Origin: AWTP1-13 sp050248715
GTDB lineage: Bacteria; Pseudomonadota; Alphaproteobacteria; Rhizobiales; Hyphomicrobiaceae
Length of the DNA stretch: 64,000 nt
Assembly (NCBI GenBank): GCA_050248715.1
Contig: JBFWRV010000012.1
Coordinates: 1 to 64,000, forward strand
Direction: 5' to 3'
Every line of letters starts with the position of its first letter. Positions within the stretch are counted from its first letter, which is position 1. Shown piece by piece: positions 17,620 to 25,870 of this stretch. The position numbers and the translations under genes are program-made. The notes below the pieces were generated by a model. The model had not been told where the DNA came from and did no database searches. It saw only the letters and a program-made list of their open reading frames with translations.

Positions 17620-17696
17620 GCTGCTAACGCCCCCTCGCCAGCCCCACGATGACACTAGCGTGCCGCGGAAAGGACGGCAAAGGTGTTGCGTGGCGG

Positions 17697-18017
17697 CTAG
17701 AACTGCTTCTCGGGGACGGCAACGATGAGGCCGTCGAGCGCAGGCGTCACCTTGATCTGGCAGCTCAGACGGCTGCCCGGGCGCACGTCGAAGGCAAAGT
17801 CCAGCATGTCCTCCTCCATCTCCGAGGGTGGGCCGACCTTCTCGCGCCACGCGTCATCGACATAGACGTGACAGGTCGCGCAGGCGCAAGCGCCGCCGCA
17901 CTCCGCCTCGATGCCTGGGACCAGGTTCTTCTTGGCCGCCTCCATGACCGTCATGCCGGCATCTGCGTCGACGACCTGGTTGCTGCCGTCCGGTTGCGTG
18001 AAGGTGATCTTGGCCAT
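17697..18017 (-). CDS. adrenodoxin-type 2Fe-2S ferredoxin
   Basis: 106 residues. The four cluster ligands are Cys40, Cys46, Cys49 (within CGGACACATC) and Cys86 (RLSCQI), the C-x5-C-x2-C spacing of the ISC/adrenodoxin class. Acidic residues after the cluster (DDAW, EMEEDML) resemble the reductase-binding surface of adrenodoxin. It carries single electrons in the cytoplasm. Its likely reductase is encoded at 16112-17173. Clients could be iron-sulfur assembly or the P450 at 6829-8058; neither is shown by the sequence. Confidence 0.95.
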   Translation of the reverse strand: MAKITFTQPDGSNQVVDADAGMTVMEAAKKNLVPGIEAECGGACACATCHVYVDDAWREKVGPPSEMEEDMLDFAFDVRPGSRLSCQIKVTPALDGLIVAVPEKQF

Positions 18018-18148
18018 GAGCGCGGCGCAGGTCCTGCCGTTGCGGTGTCAGCTCGTGCAGCGGCCAGAGGCCGGGCTGAAGCGGAAATGCTGCAGCCGCG
18101 GAGTGTTAGCGGCGGCTCCATGCAAATTCAAGCCCGCCGATCGGGGCA

Positions 18149-18577
18149 TCAGGTGGCAGAGCTGGGGTTTGCCGCCTGGTCAAACAGACGGCCAATGAAG
18201 CGGCAGGCCTCGTCGATGGCGATGGCCACGACGGCGATCGCCTCGTCGCGATGCTCGGCCGCCAAGGCAGGGTCGCCGCCGAGCTCGATCTGCTCGGCCA
18301 TCTGGGCAAAGTGGGCAAGGCGCCAGGCTCCTACGGCGCTGGCGGAGCCCTTGATGGTATGGGCGGCATTTCTCCAGGCGACACAATCGTGTGCGGCACG
18401 CAGGCGCTCCAGGTATACGGGTGCCTGCACGGCGAACAGCTCCAGAACCTCGCGCTCGAGCGCCGCATTGCAGAGCGTGAAGCGAGCGAGATAGTCGCGA
18501 TCAATGGGGTCGCCCGCGAGCCCTCCACGGGCATCGTCAGTCGCAGGCGCGCTGGTGTGTGCGAGTTTTCTCCCCAA
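18149..18577 (-). CDS. histidine phosphotransfer (Hpt) domain protein
   Basis: A single Hpt four-helix domain. AAHTIKGSASAVGAWRLA contains the phosphorylatable His and the conserved KGSA turn. Such proteins relay phosphate between response regulators; no kinase is nearby. The start is unclear. A TTG at 18577 follows GGGGAGCATCGCGC and gives 142 residues, while an ATG at 18679 would add 34 arginine-rich residues. The gene diverges from the large polar coiled-coil gene. The C-terminus ends in a short Ala-rich tail. Confidence 0.75.
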   Translation of the reverse strand: MGRKLAHTSAPATDDARGGLAGDPIDRDYLARFTLCNAALEREVLELFAVQAPVYLERLRAAHDCVAWRNAAHTIKGSASAVGAWRLAHFAQMAEQIELGGDPALAAEHRDEAIAVVAIAIDEACRFIGRLFDQAANPSSAT

Positions 18578-18907
18578 GCGCGATGCTCCCCGGCCATTGA
18601 CCGAGCGGCTCGAACGGCGGTTCCCCGGCACCTGCCGTCCAGTGCGGCCCTGCGATCTGAACGATATTTCCGAGTGCATAACCTCACGTTAAGGCGCGCC
18701 GGCAACTCGTCGAGATGGTAAACCCCGGACCTTCGCCGTCGCGATGCCTGTCGGGGCACATCTTTGTTTCGCCCCATTGCGTCCTTAGCAGGGGTTGGAG
18801 CGATCGGCGCGCGGGGGACTGCTGAGCCGTGCCATCGCTCCCGGGTCAGCTGATCACCAGCTTTCCCTGTTGGCGGCCTGGGCCCCAACGGGGAGACGCG
18901 ATATCTG
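18578..18907. promoter_or_regulatory. divergent region between Hpt and polar coiled-coil genes
   Basis: About 330 bases without a supported gene. It contains a perfect inverted repeat GGAGCGAT/ATCGCTCC (18797-18804 and 18834-18841, 29-base loop) ahead of the plus-strand gene, and TAAC-N5-GTTA (18679-18691), which is also seen near base 515. No clear -35/-10 pair was found. Confidence 0.35.
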
Positions 18908-21421
18908 ATGGGGTCGGGGGTCGGTGCAGGGCAAGCGCCGAAGTTGGAACGGGGAATGGCTCACGAGGGAAAGACGCAGCGCGAGGCTGTCGAGCGCACG
19001 ACGGGGCCTGCTCCGCATGAGCTGAAGGTCGCCGTCGCTGCTCCAGCCGACAATCCGACACCCATGGCGCTGCACGGGCGCAACACTCTGGGCGCGATAA
19101 AGCCCGGCGGCTCCAATGATGGGGCCGAGCGGAACGGGCGGCGTTCGGCCAAGCGGCGGCCCGCGGGGCCGGCACGCCCCAAGATTGCTGCCAATGACGA
19201 TGCCCCGTCGATCGGCGGCCTGATCTTTGCCCTCCAGCAGAAGCCGAGCAACCGCCCGTTCCAGATCGCGGGCGTTGCGTCCGGCGTCTGGTTCACCGTT
19301 GGCGGACTGCTCGCCTGGGCTACGCAAGCCTCGGGCATATCGATATTTTCCGGACCGATGCTGCTGGCGGTCATCGCCGCCATCGGGCTGCCGATCGCGC
19401 TCATCTGGTTCCTGGCGCTGCTGGCATGGCGTGCCCAGGAGCTCAAGCTGATGTCGTCGGCAATGACCGAGGTGGCCGTGCGCCTGGCCGAGCCCGACCG
19501 CGGGGCAGAGCAATCGGCAGCGTCGCTGGGACAGGCCGTGCGTCGGCAGGTCTCGTTCATGAACGAGGCGATCTCGCGCGCGCTCGGACGCGCCGGCGAA
19601 CTCGAAGCGCTGGTCCACAACGAGGTGTCGGCGCTCGACAGGGCTTATAGCGAAAATGAGCACAAGATCAAAGGCCTGATCCAGGAGCTGGTCGGCGAGC
19701 GCCATGCGCTGGTCAGCACCACAGACAAGGTCGCCGAGACTCTCAAGTCGATGGGCAGCGAGGTGCCCTCCTTGATCGAGAAGCTGTCGCAGCAGCAGAT
19801 CAAGCTCGCCAAGATCATCGAGGGCGCGGGGCAGAACCTGATCGCGCTCGAGAACCAGCTAACGACAGCCAGCGGGAGCCTCGAGAGCACGCTCGCCAAT
19901 CGTACGCAGCAGCTGCAGGCGGTGCTCGACGACTACACGGTTGCGCTCGACGCCACGCTGGCCAACCGGGCCGAGGCGCTCGATGTGCAGCTCGTGGAGC
20001 GGACGCGGGCGCTGGATGCTGCCTTCTCGGAGCGCCTGGCGCTGTTTGATGATTCGATGCGGCGATCCACCCAAGCCATCGACCACACTGTAAGCGAGAA
20101 GGCCCGGGCGCTCACCGTGGCGATCGAGGGCCATGTGCATGCGCTGTCGGAGACGCTGTCGCGCCAGGTTGCCTCCCTGGACCACTCGATGCTCAACGGC
20201 CTCGATGCCGTGCGCCGCACCAGCGACAGCATCGCCAATCAGTCGCTCAAGGCCATCGAGGGCTTGTCGAACCAGGCGGACCTTCTGCGCGGCGTCTCGG
20301 AAAACATGGTGCAGAAGATCTCCGGCGTCGCCAACCGGTTCGACAACCAGGGCCAGTCGATCGTGACGGCCGCGAGCGCACTGGAGCAGGCCAACACGCG
20401 CATCGACAGCACGCTGCAGCGGCTGTCCGGCAAGGCCACGCAACTCGATGAATTCGTGCGCGGCTACTCGGCGAGCGTCGAGGGTACGGTTGCCGACGCG
20501 GAAGCCCGCGCCCGCCATCTCATCCACCAGCTCGTTCAGGGCACGACGGTCCACGCCCAGGCCGCCGTGCAGGAGGTGGAACGCCTGCGCATGCAGAGCG
20601 ACGGGCAGTCGAAGGCCGTGATCTCCGCGTTCGAGCGCATCCGCGCGCAGACCGATGCGCAGTCGCAGGCCGTCGCTGCGGAGTTCGAGCGTCTGCGGAC
20701 GGAGGCGGACGCCCACGCGCGGCGGACGATCGAGGACATGCGCTCGAAGGTGTCGGGTGTATCGCGGGAGGTGTCGGTGACCTTGCAGCGCGAGCACGAG
20801 CGCTTGCGTGACGAGGCCGAGAGCCTGCCGATCGCGACGCGCGAGAGCGCCGATGCCATGCGCAGCGCGCTCAATGAGCAGCTTCGCGCCCTGGAGCAGC
20901 TTTCGAGCCTGGCGACGCGGGAGCACCCGCATGCCGCGCCCCTGTCTTTGACCACCCCGTATGCGCCCCCGGGGGCGCCGCCGCCACCACCGCCGGGGCC
21001 TCCCCTGGCGCCGATGCAGGCCGAAGGGGCAGAGCGCTGGTCGCTGGGCGACCTTCTGGCCCGCGCCTCGCTCGACGATGACGGTACGCACAGAGCGCCC
21101 ATGCTCGACCTGGAGGGCATAGCGCGGGCGCTTGACCCTACGACGGCCTCAGCCATCTGGTCACGGTTCCGGGCCGGTCAGCGCGGCATCATGGTCCGCA
21201 GCATCTACTCGGCGGAAGGTCGCACAACCTTCGACGAGGTGACGGAGCGCTACGGTCGCGACATGGAATTCCGCCGTACCGTCGACCGCTTCCTGACGGA
21301 CTTCGAGGGGTTGGTGCGCGAGACCGAGCAGACGAGTCCGCGCGCCGTGCACGATCATCTCGTTTCCGACGCGGGCCGCGTCTATCTTTTCCTGGCCCAC
21401 GCCGCGGGCCGGCTGCGCTGA
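18908..21421 (+). CDS. large coiled-coil membrane protein, growth-pole-ring (GPR)-like
   Basis: 837 residues. A disordered N-terminus (1-110, ending NDDAPSIGG) is followed by two membrane segments (about 119-140 and 151-175), a long coiled coil (about 175-680) with degenerate 11/22-residue apolipoprotein-like repeats such as LDATLANRAEALDVQL, a proline run (APPPPPPGPP near 690), and a C-terminal globular domain (about 720-837) with FDEVTERYGRDMEFRRTVDRF. This layout matches the polar-growth scaffolds of Hyphomicrobiales, GPR of Agrobacterium, though that protein is over twice as long. A role at the growing or old pole is inferred. An ATG at 18956 is a possible alternative start. Confidence 0.72.
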   Translation: MGSGVGAGQAPKLERGMAHEGKTQREAVERTTGPAPHELKVAVAAPADNPTPMALHGRNTLGAIKPGGSNDGAERNGRRSAKRRPAGPARPKIAANDDAPSIGGLIFALQQKPSNRPFQIAGVASGVWFTVGGLLAWATQASGISIFSGPMLLAVIAAIGLPIALIWFLALLAWRAQELKLMSSAMTEVAVRLAEPDRGAEQSAASLGQAVRRQVSFMNEAISRALGRAGELEALVHNEVSALDRAYSENEHKIKGLIQELVGERHALVSTTDKVAETLKSMGSEVPSLIEKLSQQQIKLAKIIEGAGQNLIALENQLTTASGSLESTLANRTQQLQAVLDDYTVALDATLANRAEALDVQLVERTRALDAAFSERLALFDDSMRRSTQAIDHTVSEKARALTVAIEGHVHALSETLSRQVASLDHSMLNGLDAVRRTSDSIANQSLKAIEGLSNQADLLRGVSENMVQKISGVANRFDNQGQSIVTAASALEQANTRIDSTLQRLSGKATQLDEFVRGYSASVEGTVADAEARARHLIHQLVQGTTVHAQAAVQEVERLRMQSDGQSKAVISAFERIRAQTDAQSQAVAAEFERLRTEADAHARRTIEDMRSKVSGVSREVSVTLQREHERLRDEAESLPIATRESADAMRSALNEQLRALEQLSSLATREHPHAAPLSLTTPYAPPGAPPPPPPGPPLAPMQAEGAERWSLGDLLARASLDDDGTHRAPMLDLEGIARALDPTTASAIWSRFRAGQRGIMVRSIYSAEGRTTFDEVTERYGRDMEFRRTVDRFLTDFEGLVRETEQTSPRAVHDHLVSDAGRVYLFLAHAAGRLR

Positions 21422-21460
21422 TCTGCCCGGCTGCGGGCGGGACGCGAGCGAGTTGAGCCC

Positions 21461-22438
21461 ATGACTGCTTTGACCGTTGACGTTTCCGTCGAGACCTGGC
21501 CGATCGCGGGGGAGTTCACGATCGCGCGCGGGGCCAAGCGCGAGGCGGTCGTGGTCGTCGCAACTGTCGGCGACGGAACGACAGTCGGTCGTGGCGAATG
21601 CGTCCCGTACGCGCGCTACGGCGAGACCGTCGAGGGCGTGCGCGATGCCATTCTGGCGCTGCGCGGCAATCTCTCGAATCGCGCGGGCCTCGCCCAGCAG
21701 ATGCCGGCCGGAGCGGCCCGCAATGCACTCGACTGCGCACTGTGGGATTTCGAGGCGAAGTCGGCGGGGGCCCCGGCGGCGCAGCTTGCGGGCCTCGGCC
21801 TGCTGAAGCCTGCCCTCACCTGCTACACGATCAGCCTCGGCACTCCGGAGGCCATGGCCAAGGCGGCCGCTGCGGCCGGGCGTTCCATGCCGCTCCTGAA
21901 ACTCAAGCTCGGGGGCGTCGGCGATGCCCAGCGCCTGCGCGCCGTGCGCGTCGCGTGCCCGGGGATCCGTCTCGTCGCCGACGCCAACGAGGCCTGGACG
22001 CCGCAGTTGCTGCCTTCGCTCATGGCCGCGGCCGCCGAGACCGGCGTCGAGCTGATAGAGCAGCCGCTGCCTGCGGATGGCGATGCGGCGCTTTCCGGCG
22101 CGCGGCCTGTGCCGGTCTGCGCCGACGAGTCCCTGCACGACCGCGCAGGCCTCGACGCACTGGCTGGCCGGTACGACGCGATCAACATCAAGCTCGACAA
22201 GGCCGGCGGGCTGACCGAGGCGCTGGCGCTTGCCGCCGTTGCACGCCGCAAAGGCCTCAGCATCATGGTGGGATGCATGGTCTCCACCTCACTCGCCATG
22301 GCCCCCGCGATGCTGCTGGCGCAGGCTGCCGACTGGGTGGACCTCGACGGCCCACTGCTGCTCGCCCGCGACCGCGAGCCGGCGTTGCGCTACGAAGGTG
22401 CCCTGGTGCACCCACCCGAACCGGCCCTGTGGGGGTGA
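21461..22438 (+). CDS. dipeptide epimerase (L-Ala-D/L-Glu type), enolase superfamily
   Basis: 325 residues of the muconate-lactonizing subgroup. The first catalytic Lys lies in LLKLKLGG, the metal ligands are Asp in VADANEAW, Glu in LIEQPLPADGD and Asp in CADESLHD, and the second Lys is in INIKLDKAGG. Such enzymes epimerise L-Ala-D-Glu to L-Ala-L-Glu when murein peptides are recycled; a different dipeptide is possible. It starts 39 bases after the polar coiled-coil gene on the same strand, suggesting a shared transcript and a loose cell-wall link. Confidence 0.88.
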   Translation: MTALTVDVSVETWPIAGEFTIARGAKREAVVVVATVGDGTTVGRGECVPYARYGETVEGVRDAILALRGNLSNRAGLAQQMPAGAARNALDCALWDFEAKSAGAPAAQLAGLGLLKPALTCYTISLGTPEAMAKAAAAAGRSMPLLKLKLGGVGDAQRLRAVRVACPGIRLVADANEAWTPQLLPSLMAAAAETGVELIEQPLPADGDAALSGARPVPVCADESLHDRAGLDALAGRYDAINIKLDKAGGLTEALALAAVARRKGLSIMVGCMVSTSLAMAPAMLLAQAADWVDLDGPLLLARDREPALRYEGALVHPPEPALWG

Positions 22439-22439
22439 T

Positions 22440-22524
22440 GTAGGGCGCAAGAGGCGGCAGCCGCATTGCGCCGATGTCGCGTCCGCGGCAAGCCCGTGCA
22501 ATGTGCTTCGCTTTTGCACCCTAC
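22440..22524. repeat. interspersed palindromic element (about 85 bp)
   Basis: The ends are GTAGGGCGCAAGA (22440-22452) and TTTTGCACCCTAC (22512-22524), complementary with two mismatches. It fills the space between two convergent genes and its right end supplies the stop codon of the MFS gene. Confidence 0.55.
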
Positions 22525-23723
22525 GCCGGCAGCGCGCGGCGTGGCTCCAGCTTCATCAACGCAAAGCTGGCGAGGAGCGCCACGGCGGCTACCGCCGCCA
22601 TCGCCCAGTAGGCGCGGCCGCCGTAGGCCGCATAGAGCGGGCCCGCGGCCAGCATGGTGCCGCCCATGACGACGCCGCCCGTCACCGAGGCGTAAAGGGC
22701 TTGCGCGGTGCCGGATTGCGTCTCGGGCACGGCGCGGCTAATGAAGTGGACGGCGCCGATGTGGGTGGCGCCGAACGTCAGGGCATGCAGCAGCTGCAGC
22801 ACGACCAGAAGTGCGAGCGGCGGATCGAAGCCCATCGCCAGCCAGCGGACGATGGCCGCGCCCGCGCCCAGGGCAATCAGTGCGACAGGCCCGATCCGCG
22901 CCACGACCGCGGCGGAGTACGCGAACAAGGCGATTTCGGCGACGATCGAGATCGCCCACAACGTTCCGGACCAGCCAGTCGAGAGGCCGACGCTGCGCCA
23001 CTGCAGCGTCCCGAAGGTGTAGAACACCGCGTGCGATGCGCTCGTCAGGCCGGCGGCAGCGAGGAAGATCAGGAAGCGGCGGGAGCGCACGAGGCTCGCG
23101 GCGTCGGCAAGGGACAGGCGCGGCGGACTGGTCGCGGCCTTGAGCCGCCCGAGGCCGATCGGTTGTGCCAGGCCGTGCGCGGCAGCCGTCGTGAGGGCGG
23201 CGCCGATTACCACCAGCCAGATGGCGGATCCCGCGCCCAACCGCTCCACCACCAAGCCGCCGACGAAGCTCGCAGCGATGAAGCTGAGCGAGCCCCACAG
23301 CCGCATGCGGCCGTAGTCGAGACCCGCGGCGCGCACTCCGCTCATGGCGACCGTCTCGGTCAGCGGCATGATGGTCGTCCACGCCAGCGAGAAAAAAAGC
23401 ATCCAGAGCAGGATCAGCCAGAAGCCGCGAGCCTGTGCGAGCGCGAGCAGGGCCAGCAGGCCGGCCCATGACAGCCCGATCAGGAACTTGCGATGGTCGC
23501 CGGCGCGGTCCGCCGCGAAGGCGATTGCCGGAGTGACGACCATGCGCACCAGCAGCGGCGTCGCCGTGATGACCGCGATCTCGCTCGCCGACAGTCCCGT
23601 CCAGTCGAGCCACACCGGCAGATACGGCATGCTGGTGCCGATGATGGCGGCAATGGCGGCGAACAGAAGCGAGACGCGCACGGCAAATCGGCGCCGCTCG
23701 CGCTCGGCCTCGAATTCGCTCAT
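22521..23723 (-). CDS. MFS transporter (HcaT/LacY-like MFS_1 type)
   Basis: 400 residues with twelve hydrophobic segments. It begins MSEFEAERERRR and has MPYLPVWLDWTGLSASEIA after the first helix, typical of the phenylpropionate-permease branch (HcaT). The glycine-rich RMRLWGSLSFIAAS motif is also typical. It should import a small solute with protons; the solute is unknown. Its ATG overlaps the stop of the upstream dehydratase gene by 4 bases, so the two are translationally coupled. Its stop codon lies inside a repeat element. Confidence 0.87.
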   Translation of the reverse strand: MSEFEAERERRRFAVRVSLLFAAIAAIIGTSMPYLPVWLDWTGLSASEIAVITATPLLVRMVVTPAIAFAADRAGDHRKFLIGLSWAGLLALLALAQARGFWLILLWMLFFSLAWTTIMPLTETVAMSGVRAAGLDYGRMRLWGSLSFIAASFVGGLVVERLGAGSAIWLVVIGAALTTAAAHGLAQPIGLGRLKAATSPPRLSLADAASLVRSRRFLIFLAAAGLTSASHAVFYTFGTLQWRSVGLSTGWSGTLWAISIVAEIALFAYSAAVVARIGPVALIALGAGAAIVRWLAMGFDPPLALLVVLQLLHALTFGATHIGAVHFISRAVPETQSGTAQALYASVTGGVVMGGTMLAAGPLYAAYGGRAYWAMAAVAAVALLASFALMKLEPRRALPA

Positions 23724-24715
23724 GCGGCCCGGCGCCGGTCCTGGATGATGTCGGCAAAGAGCGCGGGATCGACATTGCCGCCCGACAGGACGGCGGCAAC
23801 CGTCCTGCCCTCGAGCGGCAGCTTGCCCGCGAGGATCGCCGCCAACGACACGGCGCCCCCCGGTTCCACGACCAGCTTCAGCTCCTCGAACGCGTAGCGC
23901 ACGGCAACCCTCGCCTCATCGTCGGTGACGCTGAGGCCGCCGGCGAGGTTGCGCTGGGCGAGCGGGAAGGTGATGTCGCCGGTGGTTGCGGCGAGCAGCG
24001 CATCGCAGATGGACCCGGACAGGGCCGGATTGGACTGGCGCTTGCCGTCCCGAAGCGAGCGGGCGAGGTCGTCGAAGCCTGCCGGCTCGACGGAATAGAT
24101 GATGGTCGAGGGGCTCTTCTCCTTGACGGCAATTGAGATGCCGCCGATCAGACCGCCGCCCGATACGCCGACAAGCACGACGTCGGGCCTCGCACCTGCG
24201 GCTTCCGCCTGCTCCATCATCTCAAGACCCGCGGTGCCCTGCCCGGCGATCACGTCGGGATCGTCGAAGGGATGCACGAGCGCAGCGCGGCGACTGGCGC
24301 AGAGCTCGCGGGCAATGGCATCGCGGTCTTCCTTGATGCGGTCGTAAGGCACAACCTCGGCGCCGAAGGCTCGCGTGCGCTCGATCTTGAGACGTGGCGC
24401 ATCGGCGGGCATCACGATCGCCGACTTGAGGCCGAGCAGTGTCGCGGCTGCGGCCACGCCCTGGGCGTGGTTGCCGGAGGAGCAGGCGATCACGCCGCCG
24501 GGAAAGGCGGCCTTGTCCACCTGCGCCACCTTGTTATAGGCGCCGCGGAACTTGAAGGCTCCGACGCGTTGCAGGTTTTCGGCCTTGAGCAGAACGCGTG
24601 CACCGACCCTGGCGTTGAGCGCGGGATGCTCGATCAGCGGGGTGCGGCACGCCAGCATGCCGAGGCGCTGCCGCGCGGCCAATAGATCGGTGAAGGTCGG
24701 GGTCCGGGTGGCCAT
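23720..24715 (-). CDS. threonine/serine dehydratase (PLP fold type II)
   Basis: 331 residues. The PLP-binding Lys is in GAFKFRGA, SSGNHAQG binds the substrate carboxylate, and VSGGGLIGG holds the phosphate. There is no C-terminal ACT regulatory domain, so it is a catabolic or serine-racemase-like enzyme, not biosynthetic IlvA. It would deaminate threonine or serine to the 2-oxoacid. The ATG at 24715 (MATRTPTFTDLLAARQRL) fits the family; upstream in-frame codons do not. The MFS gene is coupled downstream, hinting that the carrier moves an amino acid or its product. Confidence 0.9.
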   Translation of the reverse strand: MATRTPTFTDLLAARQRLGMLACRTPLIEHPALNARVGARVLLKAENLQRVGAFKFRGAYNKVAQVDKAAFPGGVIACSSGNHAQGVAAAATLLGLKSAIVMPADAPRLKIERTRAFGAEVVPYDRIKEDRDAIARELCASRRAALVHPFDDPDVIAGQGTAGLEMMEQAEAAGARPDVVLVGVSGGGLIGGISIAVKEKSPSTIIYSVEPAGFDDLARSLRDGKRQSNPALSGSICDALLAATTGDITFPLAQRNLAGGLSVTDDEARVAVRYAFEELKLVVEPGGAVSLAAILAGKLPLEGRTVAAVLSGGNVDPALFADIIQDRRRAA

Positions 24716-24837
24716 CGTCGCGCCGTGAATTGTGGAAGCGGGCACATTGATCAGAAGCGCGCGCCTCGGCCAGCTGTCAAGCAGGCTCGCAGGTCTCGCT
24801 CCTTCGTGATCGCCAACGGCGGCGGGGCGGCGCATTC

Positions 24838-25130
24838 CGGAAAGAAAAAAACCGGCCCGGCTTGGCCGGACCGGTTTTCACATGGAGCTGAGCGTCACGT
24901 CCCTGGATAAGCGCGTCGTCCAGCTCTCCCCCGTCGTGCCGTTGCCCCCTGCGCCACCCAAGTGTCTTCCCTCGGCCACCAAAGCGTCGTCGGAGGGGTC
25001 ACGGCATCCCCCTTGCCCAAGTGATGGTCCCAAATCATGGGCAATCGATCAACGGGGGCCGGGTAATCCGTTCAACTATCGTGGCCAATCGGCCACACTC
25101 GACGAGGCCGCCCATCAGAGGCGGCAGCCA
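24838..25130 (-). ncRNA. structured RNA candidate or long structured 3' UTR
   Basis: There is no gene from 24716 to 25146. Read on the minus strand, the stretch has three tandem hairpins, GCCGCC/GGCGGC (25107-25125), GTGGCC/GGCCAC (25081-25096) and TTGCCCA..TGAT/ATCA-TGGGCAA (25013-25044), then a strong intrinsic terminator. This layout is that of a small RNA of about 250-290 nt. It matches no RNA family I know: I looked for the marks of 4.5S, 6S, RNase P, tmRNA and common riboswitches. It could equally be the 3' UTR of the secreted protein at 25147. Confidence 0.4.
24848..24878 (-). terminator. intrinsic terminator
   Basis: AAAACCGGCCCGG (24848-24860) pairs with CCGGACCGGTTTT (24866-24878) around CTTGG, 13 bp with one mismatch. 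Read on the minus strand the stem is followed by TTTTTTTCTTT, an ideal U-tract. It ends transcripts coming from the 25 kb side. Confidence 0.85.
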
Positions 25131-25146
25131 CCATCGGGCGCGAGCG

Positions 25147-25620
25147 TCAGCACTTGGCCAGGCGCATCGAAATGCGCCGTACCTCGAGCCCTTTGGGCGC
25201 AATGTGGATCGACTGTTTGCAGCTCCCGAGACCGACGTTCATCGATGCGGTGAAGCTTGCGCCCTTGATCGTCAACACGAAGCTACTGCCGGTATAGCGG
25301 CCGGATACGTCGCCCGTTGCCGAGTAGGTCTTCTCCTCCCACTTGCCCGACACTTGCGCACCCTGCATGCGCAGCTCGGCGACGCCGTTAATCGTATAGT
25401 CGGCGCTGGCGCAGCGCAGGCTCTGGCGGACGCGCGTGCTGCCGTCGCTGACCTTGTACACCACCGCGCACTTGACGCGCTCAGTGCTGCCGTTGGTGAG
25501 TAGGATCGAGCCGGCACCGGTCCAGTAGCCCGTGAGGTCGTCGATTGGACCTGCCGTTGCGGAGCCGATCCCCGCCAACACCACGCAGATGCCGGCCACG
25601 CCTGCGGCTCGTCCGATCAT
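25147..25620 (-). CDS. secreted protein of unknown function
   Basis: 157 residues. The signal peptide is MIGRAAGVAGICVVLAGIG with cleavage near ATAG. The mature protein is a likely beta-barrel or sandwich: DLTGYWTGAG, DGSTRVRQSLRCAS, INGVAELRMQG, SGKWEEKTY, DVSGRYTG, all alternating strands. Four cysteines could form two disulfides. The fold recalls small lipocalin-like periplasmic proteins seen widely in Rhizobiales, but I cannot name a family. A structured stretch and terminator follow it. Confidence 0.78.
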   Translation of the reverse strand: MIGRAAGVAGICVVLAGIGSATAGPIDDLTGYWTGAGSILLTNGSTERVKCAVVYKVSDGSTRVRQSLRCASADYTINGVAELRMQGAQVSGKWEEKTYSATGDVSGRYTGSSFVLTIKGASFTASMNVGLGSCKQSIHIAPKGLEVRRISMRLAKC

Positions 25621-25714
25621 GCAGCATCCCTCCGGCCGGTAGCTGTCCCCACAGTCGACAATAGCGCCCTGCGGAGTTCCGAGGCGAGCGGGATGTCAGG
25701 GCTCCGTTGCGGGC

Positions 25715-25870
25715 GACCAACCCTGTGCTGAACCTGTCGAAGCACGGCTGGCATGCTCGGTCTCGCCCTTCGACAAGCTCTGGGCGGGGGTCTTGGGGCT
25801 CAGGCCGGCGTGGCAGGCGGGCTGGGGCGGAGCGTCCGGCACGGTCGCGCGAAACGGGGCTCAGGCCGGT
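25715..25870. repeat. intergenic repeat region next to thiD
   Basis: TGTCGAAG (25735-25742) and CTTCGACA (25768-25775) form an inverted repeat of the type found between genes across related genomes. GGGGCTCAGGCCGG occurs at 25795-25808 and again at 25856-25869, where it includes the thiD stop, so the 3' end of thiD looks locally duplicated. Confidence 0.45.

Noticed and set aside
24880..25146. 6S, 4.5S, RNase P or tmRNA gene
   Set aside because: None of the conserved words of these RNAs was found; kept only as a generic structured RNA candidate.
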